This document shows positions 33,291 through 43,885 of a DNA stretch of 64,000 nucleotides, piece by piece (within the stretch, counting starts at the first letter, position 1; every line of letters begins with the position of its first letter). Below the pieces are notes generated by a model that saw only the letters and a list, made by a program, of their open reading frames with translations, ran no database searches and was not told the origin of the DNA. The translations under genes and the position numbers were made by a program. The stretch comes from Eulemur rufifrons (taxonomy: Eukaryota > Chordata > Mammalia > Primates > Lemuridae): contig NC_090990.1 in assembly GCF_041146395.1 (NCBI RefSeq), positions 50,451,501-50,515,500 on the forward strand, written 5' to 3'.

Positions 33291-34589
33291 AGGGAACCAA
33301 AACAGAAAGCCCCATTGAGCTCTTTCTAAAAGATTCTAGTCTACTTCCCTTCCATAGTAATACAATCTAAAAGGGAACCTTTCTTTGAAGCTTAAGATTC
33401 TTTCCCCCTGCAACCATAAAAACCTGGTAAATAGAAATCGCTTTAGAGTTGGAGATAAGATTCTCCAGGACGCACACTGCAAAGCTGAGGAGGCAGAATG
33501 GAGGATGGAACTGATGCTAAATGTAAGGGGGCATGATCTAAGTATGTTTTTGTCTCTTAAAAGCAGAGTGCAAAAGAGAACACCAAATTATTTAGGATTC
33601 TGATAAACTGGTTCTTAGTGAACTGAGAGCCCTCTCTTGGATAAGTCTGAGAGGATGTCACTTTACAAGATAGCATAGTTACAGCTGTACAACTCACAGT
33701 TGTATTTAAATCCAGCTTTCAGGGTTGGCACACACCTGTACTGACACAGGTATTTCGATCCAGGCGGCTTAGCAGGGAGTAGTAGTAGGAGCTGATGCAG
33801 AACTTCCTTTTTCAGAGAAGACAAAACCTACTTCCAGGGTGCAGCATGGGAGAGGGCTTTGACTCCTCTTGGAAAGACTTTATACCCTCTCCAATTACTG
33901 CTGGGAAGGGAAAAGTACTCTCAGACCCACCTAATCCCCTTCTCCTCTTTATTGGGAGGAGGGGGATGAGAAGGAGATTGGGGTTGGCCTAGAGAAGAAT
34001 AAATATGAAAGTTTGCTATTAAACAAGAAGGAAGGAAGAGGGCCTTGTAAGTTCCCTTTTCTGCCTCTTGCATCCCCAAGATGGCATGAGCCTGGGGGCA
34101 GGGTGAATTCTGCTTGCTCGCTTCTGATCAACCCCTGGCCAGCACATTACAGAGTTGCCTCCAAGCTGTTCTCGGAAGCCAGGAGCATTTCAGGGAACAG
34201 TCTTTCAACCAAGAGAAGAGAAACAAAGCAGGGACTGTCCCCTTGAAATAGAGAACAGGCAACAGAACTCACTGGATCTTTTTCTTAGTTTATTGTCTTG
34301 ACTTCCTCCCAGCCAGAGCTATTGACAAGTACCAAAAGTGATCCTTCAGACTTTTGTGTACTTTCCCTACCCCCTCTTTGGCTGTGTCCATGGAGTGAGC
34401 TGGGGCCATGGTGATCATCCAGTTTGTTTGATTTGTGGGGCCAGCTAGGGCAGATAATGCAGTTTTCTCTCTGCCCCTGCGGTTGTACATTGGGCTTCAA
34501 ATTTATAGGGTCTGGTCTGGCAAGTACTGCTGGTCTACTAAGCCAGATAACGTCCCAAGCCCCATACGTCTGCCTGTGATTTCAGGAGA
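33291..34589. other. Unassigned intronic sequence
   Basis: No repeat or gene recognised. Short frames on both strands only. Confidence 0.5.
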
Positions 34590-34815
34590 GGAAAGGAGCT
34601 AGCAGTTACCCACTTTCTGTTATGTGCCAGGCCTAATCATTCACCTAATTCTCCCAACTAAACGGTTTTGTGGATATTATTGTCTCCATTTTACAGATCT
34701 GGGAAAAGGAGGCACAAAGGGGCTTACTCAAGACCACACAGTTAGTGACAGAACCGAAACCTAGATCTGTATTTCTTGAAAACCCGTGGTCCTTCCTCTG
34801 CATTGTAGACCATGT
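34590..34815 (-). repeat. MIR SINE, antisense
   Basis: TTCTGTTATGTGCCAGGCCT, CTCCATTTTACAGATCTGGG, ACTCAAGACCACACAGTTAG, AACCGAAACCTAGATCTGTA. Confidence 0.85.
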
Positions 34816-35039
34816 GGTCTATGCCTCCTTCCCACTGTAAACCTCAGATGTTATAACTTACAGAAAGGGGGATGCTGAGAATGTCACAGTAGGAGGGCTA
34901 AGTTGCTGGATTGTCAACAGCCTTAATAATCACTACGTACTAGAGGACTTTCCTTAATTCCTTTGTCATCTATCTATCCATTTTATTTTAAGTAGTGAGC
35001 AAATGTTTAAGTCTTGAGAGACATATGTCTCACACATGT

Positions 35040-35245
35040 CCATTATTCATTTATTAATATATTCAATAAGCATGTGTTAAATGCCTACTGCATACAAGGC
35101 ACTGTGTTAACCCCTGAGGATGCAAGTGATGAAGATAATGCATTCAGACCCTAACCTCATTGATCTTATAGCCCAGGAAATAATACATAAATAAATACCT
35201 GGTTATACATTTGATAAATGTAATGAAGGAAAGTACAGAATGTTA
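35040..35245 (-). repeat. L2 LINE 3' end, antisense
   Basis: TCATTTATTAATATATTCAA, AAATGCCTACTGCATACAAG, GCACTGTGTTAACCCCTGAG, ATTGATCTTATAGCCCAGG. Confidence 0.75.
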
Positions 35246-35270
35246 TGATATCTCCCTGCTTTTTCATGAG

Positions 35271-35571
35271 CCTGGTACAGTCTCATGCCTGTAATCCTAG
35301 CACTCTGGAGGGCCAAGGCAGGAAGATCACTTTGAGGTCAGGAGTTCAAGACCAGCCTGAGCAAGAGCGAGACCCCATCTCTATGAAAAATAGGAAAAAT
35401 TAGGTGAGCATAGTGGCACACACCTGTGGCCCCAGCTACTGGGGAGGCTGAGGCTGGAGGATCGCTTGAGCCCAGGAGTTCGAGGTTGCCGTGAGCTATG
35501 ATGATGCAACTGCACTCTAGCCACAGTGACAGAGCAAGACTTTGTCTCAGAAAAAAAAAAGGGGGGGGGGG
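35271..35571 (+). mobile_element. Alu, full length, strepsirrhine type
   Basis: A dimeric Alu: left arm with TGTAATCCTAGCACTCTGGA, TCAGGAGTTCAAGACCAGCC and GAGCAAGAGCGAGACCCC; middle A-rich linker; right arm with GGATCGCTTGAGCCCAGGAG, GCCGTGAGCTATGATGATG and TGCACTCTAGCC. It ends in TTTGTCTCAG, ten A then eleven G. The words CCTAGCACTCT, GAGCAAGAGCGAG and CACTCTAGCC mark strepsirrhine Alu subfamilies. It lies inside a MIR. Confidence 0.92.
35551..35571. repeat. A10-G11 homopolymer junction at the Alu tail
   Basis: Ten A followed by eleven G; unusual for an Alu tail and error-prone to sequence. Confidence 0.85.
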
Positions 35572-35572
35572 A

Positions 35573-35690
35573 AATAATACCAGTACTTACGATTAGGGTT
35601 GTGGCAATATTTAAATGCGTTATGATATATAAAGCATTTAGGACACTGCTTGGCACCTAGTATTATTTAATGTTTGCTCTAACTATTACT
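35573..35690 (+). repeat. MIR SINE 3' half, sense
   Basis: AATAATACCAGTACTTACGA, GGGTTGTGGCAATATTTAAA, AAAGCATTTAGGACACTGCT. CTCCCTGCTTTTTCAT before the Alu looks like the preceding part of the same MIR. Confidence 0.65.
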
Positions 35691-36000
35691 ATCATTAGAT
35701 ATTCTGGGCACTAAAGTGATTAGGAGACAGGGAAGGCTGCTGCAAATAAGCTCCAAACACTGAGGAGCTGGGGTGGGTGGAGGGTCCTCACAGGTGCCAC
35801 AGCCAGAGACCTGGGTGGCTTGAGCAACAGTGAGGGGTGAGGTCAGAGAGCTTGAGAGAGGCCAGGTGGGGCAGAACATTTGTAGATCATGGTAGACATG
35901 TAGATTTTATTGCAAATTCAGTTGAGAACCATTTTAAGATTTTGAGAAGCCGATTGACATGAAACTGATTTGAATTTTAAATATAGAACTAGTCCCTGAG
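35691..36000 (-). repeat. Probable L2 internal fragment, antisense
   Basis: TTTAAGATTTTGAGAAGCCG and ATTGACATGAAACTGATTTG resemble antisense L2 (GTTTTGAGCAGGGGAGTGACATGATC). The left part is less clear. Confidence 0.4.
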
Positions 36001-36109
36001 CCCCAAGTCTAGGCGATTGGCACCTCCTATGTGCTCCTAGTACCTGTACTTTGTCTGTCATGATACTCAGCTCCTGCCCCTCCCGGCCACCTCGTGGTTA
36101 ATAAGGCAG

Positions 36110-36345
36110 GCTCTGCAGGTAGCCTACTGGGACTTAGTTCTGTTTCTATTCCTTTCTTTCTGTATGAGTGTAGACAAGTAATTCAACATCTCTGGGCCTT
36201 GATTTGCCCATCCATGCAATAGGAATAATAATAGAACCTTCCACATAGAATTGTTTTCAGAGCAAAATTAGCTAACTGTGTGTAAAGTGTTTACAACAGT
36301 GGCTGGCACACAGAAAGCACTAAATAAATGTTAGTTTTTTTAAAT
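36110..36345 (+). repeat. MIR SINE, sense
   Basis: TCTGGGCCTTGATTTGCCCA, AATAGGAATAATAATAGAAC, ACAGTGGCTGGCACACAGAA, AGCACTAAATAAATGTTAG. Confidence 0.8.
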
Positions 36346-36359
36346 ATAGTGTAATTGCC

Positions 36360-36450
36360 TATTTTCTTGACTGTTTACACTACTAAACTGCAAGCTCAGT
36401 GCCTGGCAAAGGGCAGATGCTCAAAAAATATTTATTGAAGAAAGGATGAA
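36360..36450 (+). repeat. L2 LINE 3' tip, sense
   Basis: CTAAACTGCAAGCTCAGTGC then AGATGCTCAAAAAATATTTA. Confidence 0.6.
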
Positions 36451-37678
36451 CATGGAAACAGAGGTACTGTGATAAATTGCAAGTAAAAGTAAAATGGGTT
36501 TCCTTGAATAAGGGGTACATTCTCATAAGGAGGAGTTTGCTTAGGGGGACAGAGAAACTGAATGACTTTGCAACTGCCCAGCTGCTACAGCTTTGGGGAA
36601 CTTGAAACAGCGTCCGTGGGACAAAAATTTGTTTCAAAATCTGTGATACCAAGCTGGACTGCCATCTGCACAAAAAGAAAACTGGGCTTATGAAAGAGCT
36701 TTTTCATTTCTTAGGCTATGTGACTATCTCTCTGGAAGGCACAGGCAAGCCTCAACCTCCGGAGTACTCCGTTTGCTGCCTTTGGAAAGACAGTCTCACC
36801 AAAAGACCCAGTCATCCTACCAGGAGCATAACACTATGACTTCCTTTTCATCCTTGCATTGCTAATAGGGCCTCCGATGAACAAGGGCTCAGTTCTGGGA
36901 AGTAAGCACACACCTTAAGTGTGGTGAATAAGCATTGGAAGAAGCTTTTCATGTCCTCGGAAGCTCGGAAGTCTTTCAGGCATTCAGTAGCAACAGCTCC
37001 CTTATTTCTTCACGCAGCTGCACAGGGTACCTGCCCTCCCAAACAAGGAGTCCTTCAGCGCTCGGAATGTTCCAGTTCTGTGCCGTATGCGTATGCGTGC
37101 GCATGCGTGTGTGTGCTGGTTTGTTACTTTTTTATCCCAGGAGAAAATAAGGGTTCTTCGCGTGCTTTTTGTCAACACAATGGGACTCTGTTCTCGCTGA
37201 CCTGGTTTTCCATTATTCCTTCCCTCTCTCAGCACAAGTTTAGGCAGTCTGCCTCTCTTCACCCACAGATTGTTCCTAGGCCCTCTCTGACTTACCCCTC
37301 CCCCTATGCCCCTTATACTTCCAAACCATGTTCCGGATAGTTCTCTTAAATCTAATTTAAAGGCTTCCTCTGGAAAGCCTCCTACAACTAGTCCTGCCTA
37401 CTGCTAGTAGTTGCTCACTCCTTTTACATTGTCTTGGACTATGCATGTCCTATGTTACTTTTAAAAAGCATCACAGTTCTTTATGTCAGGGGCATGAGCT
37501 CTTCCTGTATCCTTCATCCATTTGTTCAGGGTCATGTGTATTCCTTAGGCTAAAATTTTATCATGTGGCCTGTCACCGAGCTGGAGGGAGGAGGAATACT
37601 AATGTGAGTAAGGCCCAGACTCTGATCTTGAGTTTGCACCATCTGGAAATAAGGAATAAGACACATGAAGATAAGGAC
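36451..37678. other. Unassigned intronic sequence
   Basis: Contains the Z-DNA-prone tract at 37084-37116. A 139-codon frame at 36921-37340 runs through that simple tract and has no domain. 37240-37500 has L2-like wording (GGCTTCCTCTGGAAAGCCTC) but I could not place it firmly. Confidence 0.45.
37084..37116. repeat. Alternating purine-pyrimidine tract, CpG-rich
   Basis: 33 bases alternate pyrimidine and purine without a break, with five CpG steps and a TG run at the end. This composition favours Z-DNA. Confidence 0.85.
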
Positions 37679-38052
37679 CGTATCGGTCAGGGTTCTCCAG
37701 AGAAACAGAACCAGTAAGAGAATATTTACTTTAAGGATTTGGCTCACACAAATGTGGGGGCTGGCAAGCTTGAGATCCATAGAGCAGACAGGAAGTTCAG
37801 TCAGGAACTAATGCTGCAGTCTTACGGCAGACTCTGTTCCTTCCCGGGAAACCTCAGTTTGTTCCCTTGGGACCTTCAGCCGAGTGCGTGAGGCCCTCCA
37901 GAATTATCCGGAGTAATCTTTACTTTAAGTCCATTCATTATAGATGTTAACGACATCTCCAAACACCACCACAGCCAACACCTAGATCAATGTTGATTAA
38001 ATAACTTGGTAGTATAGACTAGCCAAGTTGGCACATAAAACCGATTATCACA
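37679..38052 (+). mobile_element. Solo LTR of ERVL type (MLT2-like) with 5-bp target duplication
   Basis: Starts TATCGGTCAGGGTTCTCCAG after a degraded TG (CG), continues AGAAACAGAACCAGTAAGAG, AAGGATTTGGCTCACACAAA, TAACGACATCTCCAAACACC, and ends AGCCAAGTTGGCACATAAAA with a final CA. AGGAC flanks both sides (37674-37678 and 38053-38057), the 5-bp duplication expected for ERVL. No internal viral genes are present; this is a solo LTR left by recombination. Confidence 0.88.
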
Positions 38053-38932
38053 AGGACCAACCAACAACAAAAACAAAAACAAAAAACTGGTCTTCAGAAT
38101 CAGACTAGAATTATGCCTAGCTCTGCTACAAATAAGATATATAAAATCCAGGACAATAAAATGTCTGTAGTCTTTCTGACTAATTGAGACTTTACTTCAA
38201 AACACAAGATAATCATTCATTCTAGCTCACAGAATTTTTTTTGAAAGCCAAATGATAGTTTGAAAGGCCAGAAGTGCAAAGTATTGCTCTTTTGAACACC
38301 CTGACGGTACCCAACAGTGGTGACACACTTACTAAATATTGGTGGCAGCACAAATGCATTACCATTCTCTCTCTGAGCAGTCATGGGGGAAGAAAAAATC
38401 GTGGGCTTCAGCTTTACAAGAATGCCAATCAATTTGTACCCGATATCTGGAGCCCACAACTGAAGATCTTAAATGCACTTGAGATAAAGACCTTTAAAAG
38501 AGGTTAATTTTGGCCAAAAATATCTCAGGCGAGGTAGGAATCTTCTTAAAATATATTACTTATTTCTACAGAGTGCGGTTTGCAACATTCATACCCTCTT
38601 ACAGGATTTGAAAATTTGAATTTCAATCCAATTTGCCAGAGTATTTTTGGGACTTCCTCCTTCTCCAACCTGACCATTAAAACTTTCTTATCTCCATTTT
38701 TCCCCTGGTTCTTGTGACCCTGTCACTGAGAAAGCCTCCAGCCTCTTTGCAGAGCACATGGGCACCAGGCAACTCTCCAACCCCTGTTCATAGACTTCTT
38801 TTCACCACAGTGCCAGGCTTCTGATCACACCTCCATATTCCTACACCTCCAGTAAGGCCTCTGAATCCAAAGGCACTTGGCTTCTGCAAGTGCCTCTGGT
38901 CTTGACTGTTTTAGGCCTATTGAAGCCAGCAT
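38053..38932. other. Unassigned intronic sequence
   Basis: Begins with an AACAAAAAC-rich patch (38063-38085). No gene or named repeat seen. Confidence 0.5.
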
Positions 38933-39085
38933 CTGGAGAAAGGAGCAGACAAGAGGATGTTGTCCAGAGAAAACTGAGAGTGATTGCAACAGCAGAGATG
39001 AACATCGTTGCAAAGTTTTAAGTACCTTTAAGACAGATACCTTCGTGGACCTCACCTGCAGCACTTTACTTACCTGATTGCACAG
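38933..39085 (+). repeat. Unrecognised repeat, copy A of an inverted pair
   Basis: Runs from CTGGAGAAAGGAGCAGAC through TGTTGTCCAGAGAAAACTGA and AGTACCTTTAAGACAGATAC to CTTACCTGATTGCACAG. It aligns to the reverse complement of 40090-40261 at roughly 80% identity, except for a gap of about 17 bases near its start. I cannot name the family. Confidence 0.75.
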
Positions 39086-39844
39086 ATAGTTCCTAGGCCT
39101 ATGAACCTGCCTTCAAAGTGCAGTTTCTTCCTCACTCTCATTTGTCTTTTGATAAAGAATAGCTCTCAGCAAATTACCAAACCGAACCTACCGTGGATAC
39201 TTCCTGGGGTTTAAAAAATAAGCATCTCACCATGTTCTTTTCCCCAAAATCTTGCCTTTTCTTCCGGTCTTGAGTAACTTGTTTTACTTAAGTTGTAGAA
39301 GCACTTTACTTTGTCTTTTTCTGCATCAGTGGAATTGCTTCTACTATTCCATTATCTAAATTTGTTGGTGTGATTACTGATTACCCTACTCCTCGAGTTT
39401 CTGTGGAGAGGGTTCACACTATCCTTTAACAGGGAACAGTGTTGGGGAAACATTTCATTTTCACTATTCTGTGCTGCCAAGGCAGAAGACAAAAGCACAT
39501 TACAGTGAGTGGAATTTACACAAGAGATTTTTGCCTCAGTGAGCCTCTTAACCCATTAGAGATTTAGCAGAAAATGGAATGGGTTCCTCTGGGAAGCAGA
39601 TGTTCTGCGTTCCCTTGCTGGAAGAGCACTTGCCTAGACAGATGTAAAGTTTATCCTGGGATTCTCTCATTCAGTAGAAGGCTGGATGTGATCAATTCTG
39701 AGATTTTCCTGCATTGTGAGCGTATATGCTAGAACTTCGGTTTGGTAAATCAGTTTCAACTCTGCACCGCCCCCAAAGGGTTTTGCTTGTTTTCAAGAGC
39801 TCTCCATAAAACATTTGTTTAAAATACAAGTCATGGGGCAGGGG
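39086..39844. other. Unassigned sequence between the inverted copies
   Basis: Loop side of the inverted pair; no gene, no named repeat. Confidence 0.5.
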
Positions 39845-40085
39845 GACGTATTAACATAATGTCAAACCCCTACTAAGTACCAGATTTGTAATTAGGAACT
39901 CTTAGGAGAACTCTTCATCCTCAGCAACCCCTTATGAAGCCAAAATTATTATCGCATTTTTTTAACCAATGAAACATACCTCAGTGAGGGTAACTAGTAA
40001 TATATAGGCACTCAACTAGGAAGGGACAGAGCTAGGATTTGAACCCTGGCTTGTTTGGCTCTGAAGCCTGTATGGTTGGCAGCAG
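39845..40085 (-). repeat. MIR SINE, antisense
   Basis: CCCTACTAAGTACCAGATTT, GACAGAGCTAGGATTTGAAC, CCTGGCTTGTTTGGCTCTGA, AGCCTGTATGGTTGG. Confidence 0.75.
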
Positions 40086-40089
40086 CCCT

Positions 40090-40261
40090 CTGTGCTGTCA
40101 GGTGAGTAACAGTGCTGTAGGTGAGGCCCACACAGGTACCTATCTTAAAGGTACATACACCCTTGTGATGATGTTCACATCTGCTATTCCAGTCACCCCC
40201 AGCTTTCTCTGGACAACACCCACTTATTCCTGGGCTACATTTAATCTGTTCTTTTCTCCAG
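40090..40261 (-). repeat. Unrecognised repeat, copy B of an inverted pair
   Basis: Its reverse complement starts CTGGAGAAAAGAACAGATTA, has GTGTTGTCCAGAGAAAGCTG and TGTACCTTTAAGATAGGTAC, and ends CTCACCTGACAGCACAG, matching 38933-39085. It abuts the antisense MIR on its left. Confidence 0.75.
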
Positions 40262-40674
40262 ATTCTAGAACTAATGAGAATTTGGGGGAAAATACGTTTC
40301 AAGCTTTTGTCTCCCCTCAGTGGAATGGCTGAGCCAACAGGGAGGTGGTACTGTCTTCGTCTCTTCTAGGAATAAGTCCCCTTCACTGGAAGACTCTTGG
40401 GTCTGGCAGGGAAAGGAGGCAGGAGGAATTTTAGGACATAGCAGAGCTGTGGGAGATGTAACTCCAGAGTGTTACTCACTGCTTTAAAAGACATCTCCAG
40501 CCTCTGACATCACAAGGAGAGAGAATTAGATTTCAGATCTGTAGTGAAACTGGGGTGTGTCTTGCTTGAACACAAGGAGGCAGCCACCCAACTCTAGGCT
40601 GGCTCTGGAAAGTCCCATTTTGAATAATTTGCTTCTTATGATGCTGTGTTCAACTTCCCTACCTCAAATGAAAC

Positions 40675-40800
40675 TGTGTGACTTAAGTGAAAGAGCACTG
40701 GGCTGAAACTCAGGAAACCTACATTTTAGTACGGTACCAACCAGGCGTGTAAATCTGTTAACCTTCCCAGACTCAGTCATCTTCAGTTTGAATTATTTTG
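40675..40800 (+). repeat. MIR SINE 5' half, sense
   Basis: AAGAGCACTGGGCTGAAACT, CAGGAAACCTACATTTTAGT, AACCTTCCCAGACTCAGTCA. Confidence 0.6.
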
Positions 40801-40889
40801 AGTCTTTGAGTCTAGATTCCAATCTTACTGCTAAAATGGCTCCTGGCCCAGAAATACTGGTGTGTGGGTGCGGGGTTGGATCATTCTTT

Positions 40890-41015
40890 GTTGCAGAGGA
40901 AATAGCCCCTGAGTTGAATCTGGAGTTCAAGCCCAAGTCTGATTAGTCTAGCTCCAAAGCTTGGGCTTCTTCCACCTCTCCCACCCTGATGTTAGGCCAT
41001 ACTATTGTTCCATAA
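40890..41015 (-). repeat. MIR SINE part, antisense
   Basis: TCTGGAGTTCAAGCCCAAGT, CTGATTAGTCTAGCTCCAAA. Confidence 0.5.
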
Positions 41016-41149
41016 CAGTGTATCTTTATTATTTTCCTAATCCCTGTTAGCCTTGCAGTTGGCACAGTTTATTAGCAAACACTCACTGAGTGCTCATGAG
41101 TGCTAGGGAAACAGAAAGAAAGGGGACATGGTGCCTCACCTAAGCTTAA

Positions 41150-41365
41150 AAGCATGTTCATAGGGAGATTCTGGAGCCAGACTGCCTGGGTTTTAGATCC
41201 TAGTTCTACCACTTTTGAGGCTAATTACTTCAAACTTTCTCCATACCTCAGTTTCTTCATCCTCATTTTATTCACCTTTAAAACCTTCCTTTTAGAATTG
41301 TTTCAAGGATTAAATGAGTTATTTCATGTAAAACACTTAAAATAGTGCCAGTCATAGAGTAATGA
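41150..41365 (+). repeat. MIR SINE, sense, well preserved
   Basis: GATTCTGGAGCCAGACTGCC, TGGGTTTTAGATCCTAGTTC, CATACCTCAGTTTCTTCATC, AAGGATTAAATGAGTTATTT. Confidence 0.9.
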
Positions 41366-41874
41366 CCAAATACATCATTGTTGTTACTGCTACTGTTATA
41401 TATGTTTGTCAGCCCCCTTGTGAAGGAGTGTTGGAAGATTGCAACTGGATCTTGTTCACTGGCATTTAATAAATGTTTGTTGGATCCAATTATTCAACAA
41501 ATATTTACAATGCGTCTCCTATGTGCAAATCCTTCTGATGGATCCTTGGTAGAATTAAAAGTTTTCACAACTTACTTTTAAAAAATCACCACGTCTTAAA
41601 GCTTACATAAGTGTAATTTGGAAAGTTTTTCTCTTTAAGTATTCTTGTTCTTTCTTTTTGTGTGGCTTTTGTATAGAAAGGATTGAGGAACTAGGAGGAA
41701 AACACTCTACATATATAGTTATTAATTTAATCAAACGAACCATTCTAAAGGAGGTGGGATCAACAGCACACCAAAAGGAAGATTAGAGTCTTTTTTAAAG
41801 GACAAACCTCTTCTAGAATTCTGATGTCAGATGAGACAGTGCCACCCACTTGTAATAGGTTTTCTGTGTGTCAC

Positions 41875-42850
41875 TCTCTCATTCGCTCGTTCATTCACGG
41901 TAAAAGCACCCAGTGAATACTCACACAACATGAATCAAGCATCGTGGTGGGTAATGGAAGTCCAGGAATGAATAAGACACAGTTTCCCCCTTGGGGGAGC
42001 TCACAGTCTTGTGGGACAGATAAACATAAATTGATGTATATATAGCATGATAAAATTTTTCAGAAGCATGAATAAAGTGCTCTGGAAGCACAGAGGAGGG
42101 CAGGTAGGTAGGGACAGGATCCTACCTAGGTACAAATAATGCTCTGTACTGGAAGTATGTTGTACTTCTCACAGCTGTGTCATTCATTAACATGGCTGAG
42201 TTTTTTAGTCATTTTAGCTCAAGTCATCACATTCATCGAACACCTATTATAACCAAGTGAATTAGGAGAATACAGATTAGTTTTAACCAGGGCCGCTAGG
42301 ACAAGGAAGGTATAGGAGATATAATTCGAACTCTGCCTTAAAGGATGGATAAGATTTTATAAGGCAAAGTGGAGGATACTGTTTAGGGAAAGCAGACCAT
42401 GCTCAGACAAAGGTGTAGAGGCCAGCCATGAGCAGTTGTGTACACCTATAGGCCTATAGTCTTAGCTACTCGAGAGGCTGAAGCAAGACGATCACTTGAG
42501 CCCAGGAATTAGAGGCTGTAATGCACTGTAATCGTGCCTGTGAATAACCACTTCACTCCCACCTGGACAACATAGTGAGACCCTGTATCAAGAGAAAAAA
42601 AAAGATACAGAGGCTAAGAAAAGTATAGGCTTACTTGTTCAGTTATTGAAATGAAAGCGATCCTGAGGGATTAGTGAAGGGAGGATAGAGGGTGGGGACA
42701 TGGTGGGAGATTAGGCAGGAAAGGGCTGGGAAAGGAATACAGGGCTCTGTGTACCTACTGAGATTTTATTTTATGTGCAGTGAGGAGCCACTGATATTTG
42801 TTCAGCAGGGAGTACACTATCCGAGCTGTGCTTCTCTGAGGGTTAGTGTA
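41875..42850 (-). repeat. L2 LINE, antisense, interrupted by a FLAM monomer
   Basis: 3' side: TCTCTCATTCGCTCGTTCA, GGGGGAGCTCACAGTCTTGT, AAAGTGCTCTGGAAGCACAG. After the FLAM at 42424-42603 it continues with GTGCAGTGAGGAGCCACTGA and AGCAGGGAGTACACTATCC. Confidence 0.7.
42424..42603 (+). mobile_element. FLAM-type 7SL monomer
   Basis: Single 7SL-like arm: TACACCTATAGGCCTATAGT, TCACTTGAGCCCAGGAATTA, ATCGTGCCTGTGAATAACCA, ACCTGGACAACATAGTGAGA, then an A tail. The CCTGTGAATA-CCACT phrase is retained from 7SL RNA and marks a free left monomer rather than a dimeric Alu. AGAGGC on both sides may be part of the target duplication. Confidence 0.85.
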
Positions 42851-43045
42851 GTATTAGCTACAGCGACAGGAAACAGTACCAGGCTTTGTGTCACAAAACC
42901 TGGAAGAGATGAATGAATCTCAGTTTATTCATCAACTAACTGCGTGATCTTGAGCAAGTTTGTAACCATTTCTGAGCATTAGCCTCCTCATCTATACAGT
43001 GAGCAAGATGAAACTGCCTAAAAACAACAAGAGCAACGATCACAA
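42851..43045 (+). repeat. MIR SINE, sense
   Basis: ACTGCGTGATCTTGAGCAAG, GCATTAGCCTCCTCATCTAT, CAGTGAGCAAGATGAAACTG. Confidence 0.7.
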
Positions 43046-43885
43046 CAATTTTTATTATTACTCTCTTCATAGCATTGTGCTAGGCCACTTCCTTGTAATA
43101 TTTAAGCCTCAAAAGAACTCTGAGTTCTTAAAGAATTACACATAAATTTACCCATACGGCCCACCAACTCCACTCTTAGATATCTAGACAATAGAACTGA
43201 AGACAGGAATCCCCACAAAGCCTTGAATACAAATGTTCTTAGCAGCATTATTTACAACAGCCAAAAATTATAAACAACCTAACTGTCCATCAGCTGGTGA
43301 ATGGCTAGACAAATGGTGCTGTATCCATAAAAAGGAGATATTATTCAGTATAAAAAGGAACAAACTACAGACACATGCTACATACAACGTGGACGAACCT
43401 CAAAAATGTGCTCAGTGAAAGAAGCCAGATGTGAGATACCATATATTGTATGATTCCATTTATATGAAATATCCTGAAAGAGGCAAAGATATAAAGACAA
43501 AAATTAGTGATTGGCGATTAGTGATTGCCTGGGGCCAGAGCAGGGGCCAGGGATTCACAGTAAAGGCGCATGAGGGATCACATTAGGGTAACAAAAATAT
43601 TTTTAAAGTGCTTTATGGTCATGGGTATACAAGTGAGTAAATTTGCTAAAAATAATTTAATTGTATGCTTGAAAAGGCGAAGTAGGTGATATACAAAATA
43701 TGCCTCAATAAGGTTATTTAGAAAACAAAAACAACTCTGTGAAGTGGGCACCATTTTTATTCCTACTTTACAGATGAGGATATTGACTTTCCCAAAGTCT
43801 CCACCACAAAGTAGTGGCACTAGGATTCAAAACTCTGCCGGATCCTGAGCCCATGCCTTTGGCCATTGTCCATACCACGTCCCTT
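43046..43885 (-). repeat. MIR SINE, antisense, split by L1
   Basis: Left half TTATTATTACTCTCTTCATA, TATTTAAGCCTCAAAAGAAC; right half TGGGCACCATTTTTATTCCT, ACTTTACAGATGAGGATATT, GGCACTAGGATTCAAAACTC. The halves join when 43125-43741 is removed. Confidence 0.8.
43125..43727 (+). mobile_element. L1M-type LINE 3' fragment with target duplication
   Basis: Sense L1 3' end: AATGTTCTTAGCAGCATTAT, CTGTCCATCAGCTGGTGAAT, AAATGGTGCTGTATCCATAA, GTGAAAGAAGCCAGATGTGA, ATATTGTATGATTCCATTTA, GGTCATGGGTATACAAGTGA. AAAAGAACTCTGAG (43111-43124) and AAAACAACTCTGTG (43728-43741) flank it (12 of 14 match), so it inserted into the antisense MIR. The frame at 43233-43418 is a decayed reverse-transcriptase-side fragment. 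Confidence 0.88.

Noticed and set aside
36921..37340. 139-codon open frame on +
   Set aside because: It reads through the alternating TG/CG tract (giving an Ala/Cys/Val-rich stretch), has no domain and no supporting signals.
43233..43418. Open frame with L1-like protein wording
   Set aside because: It is a decayed piece of the L1 at 43125-43727, not a gene; counted under the mobile element.
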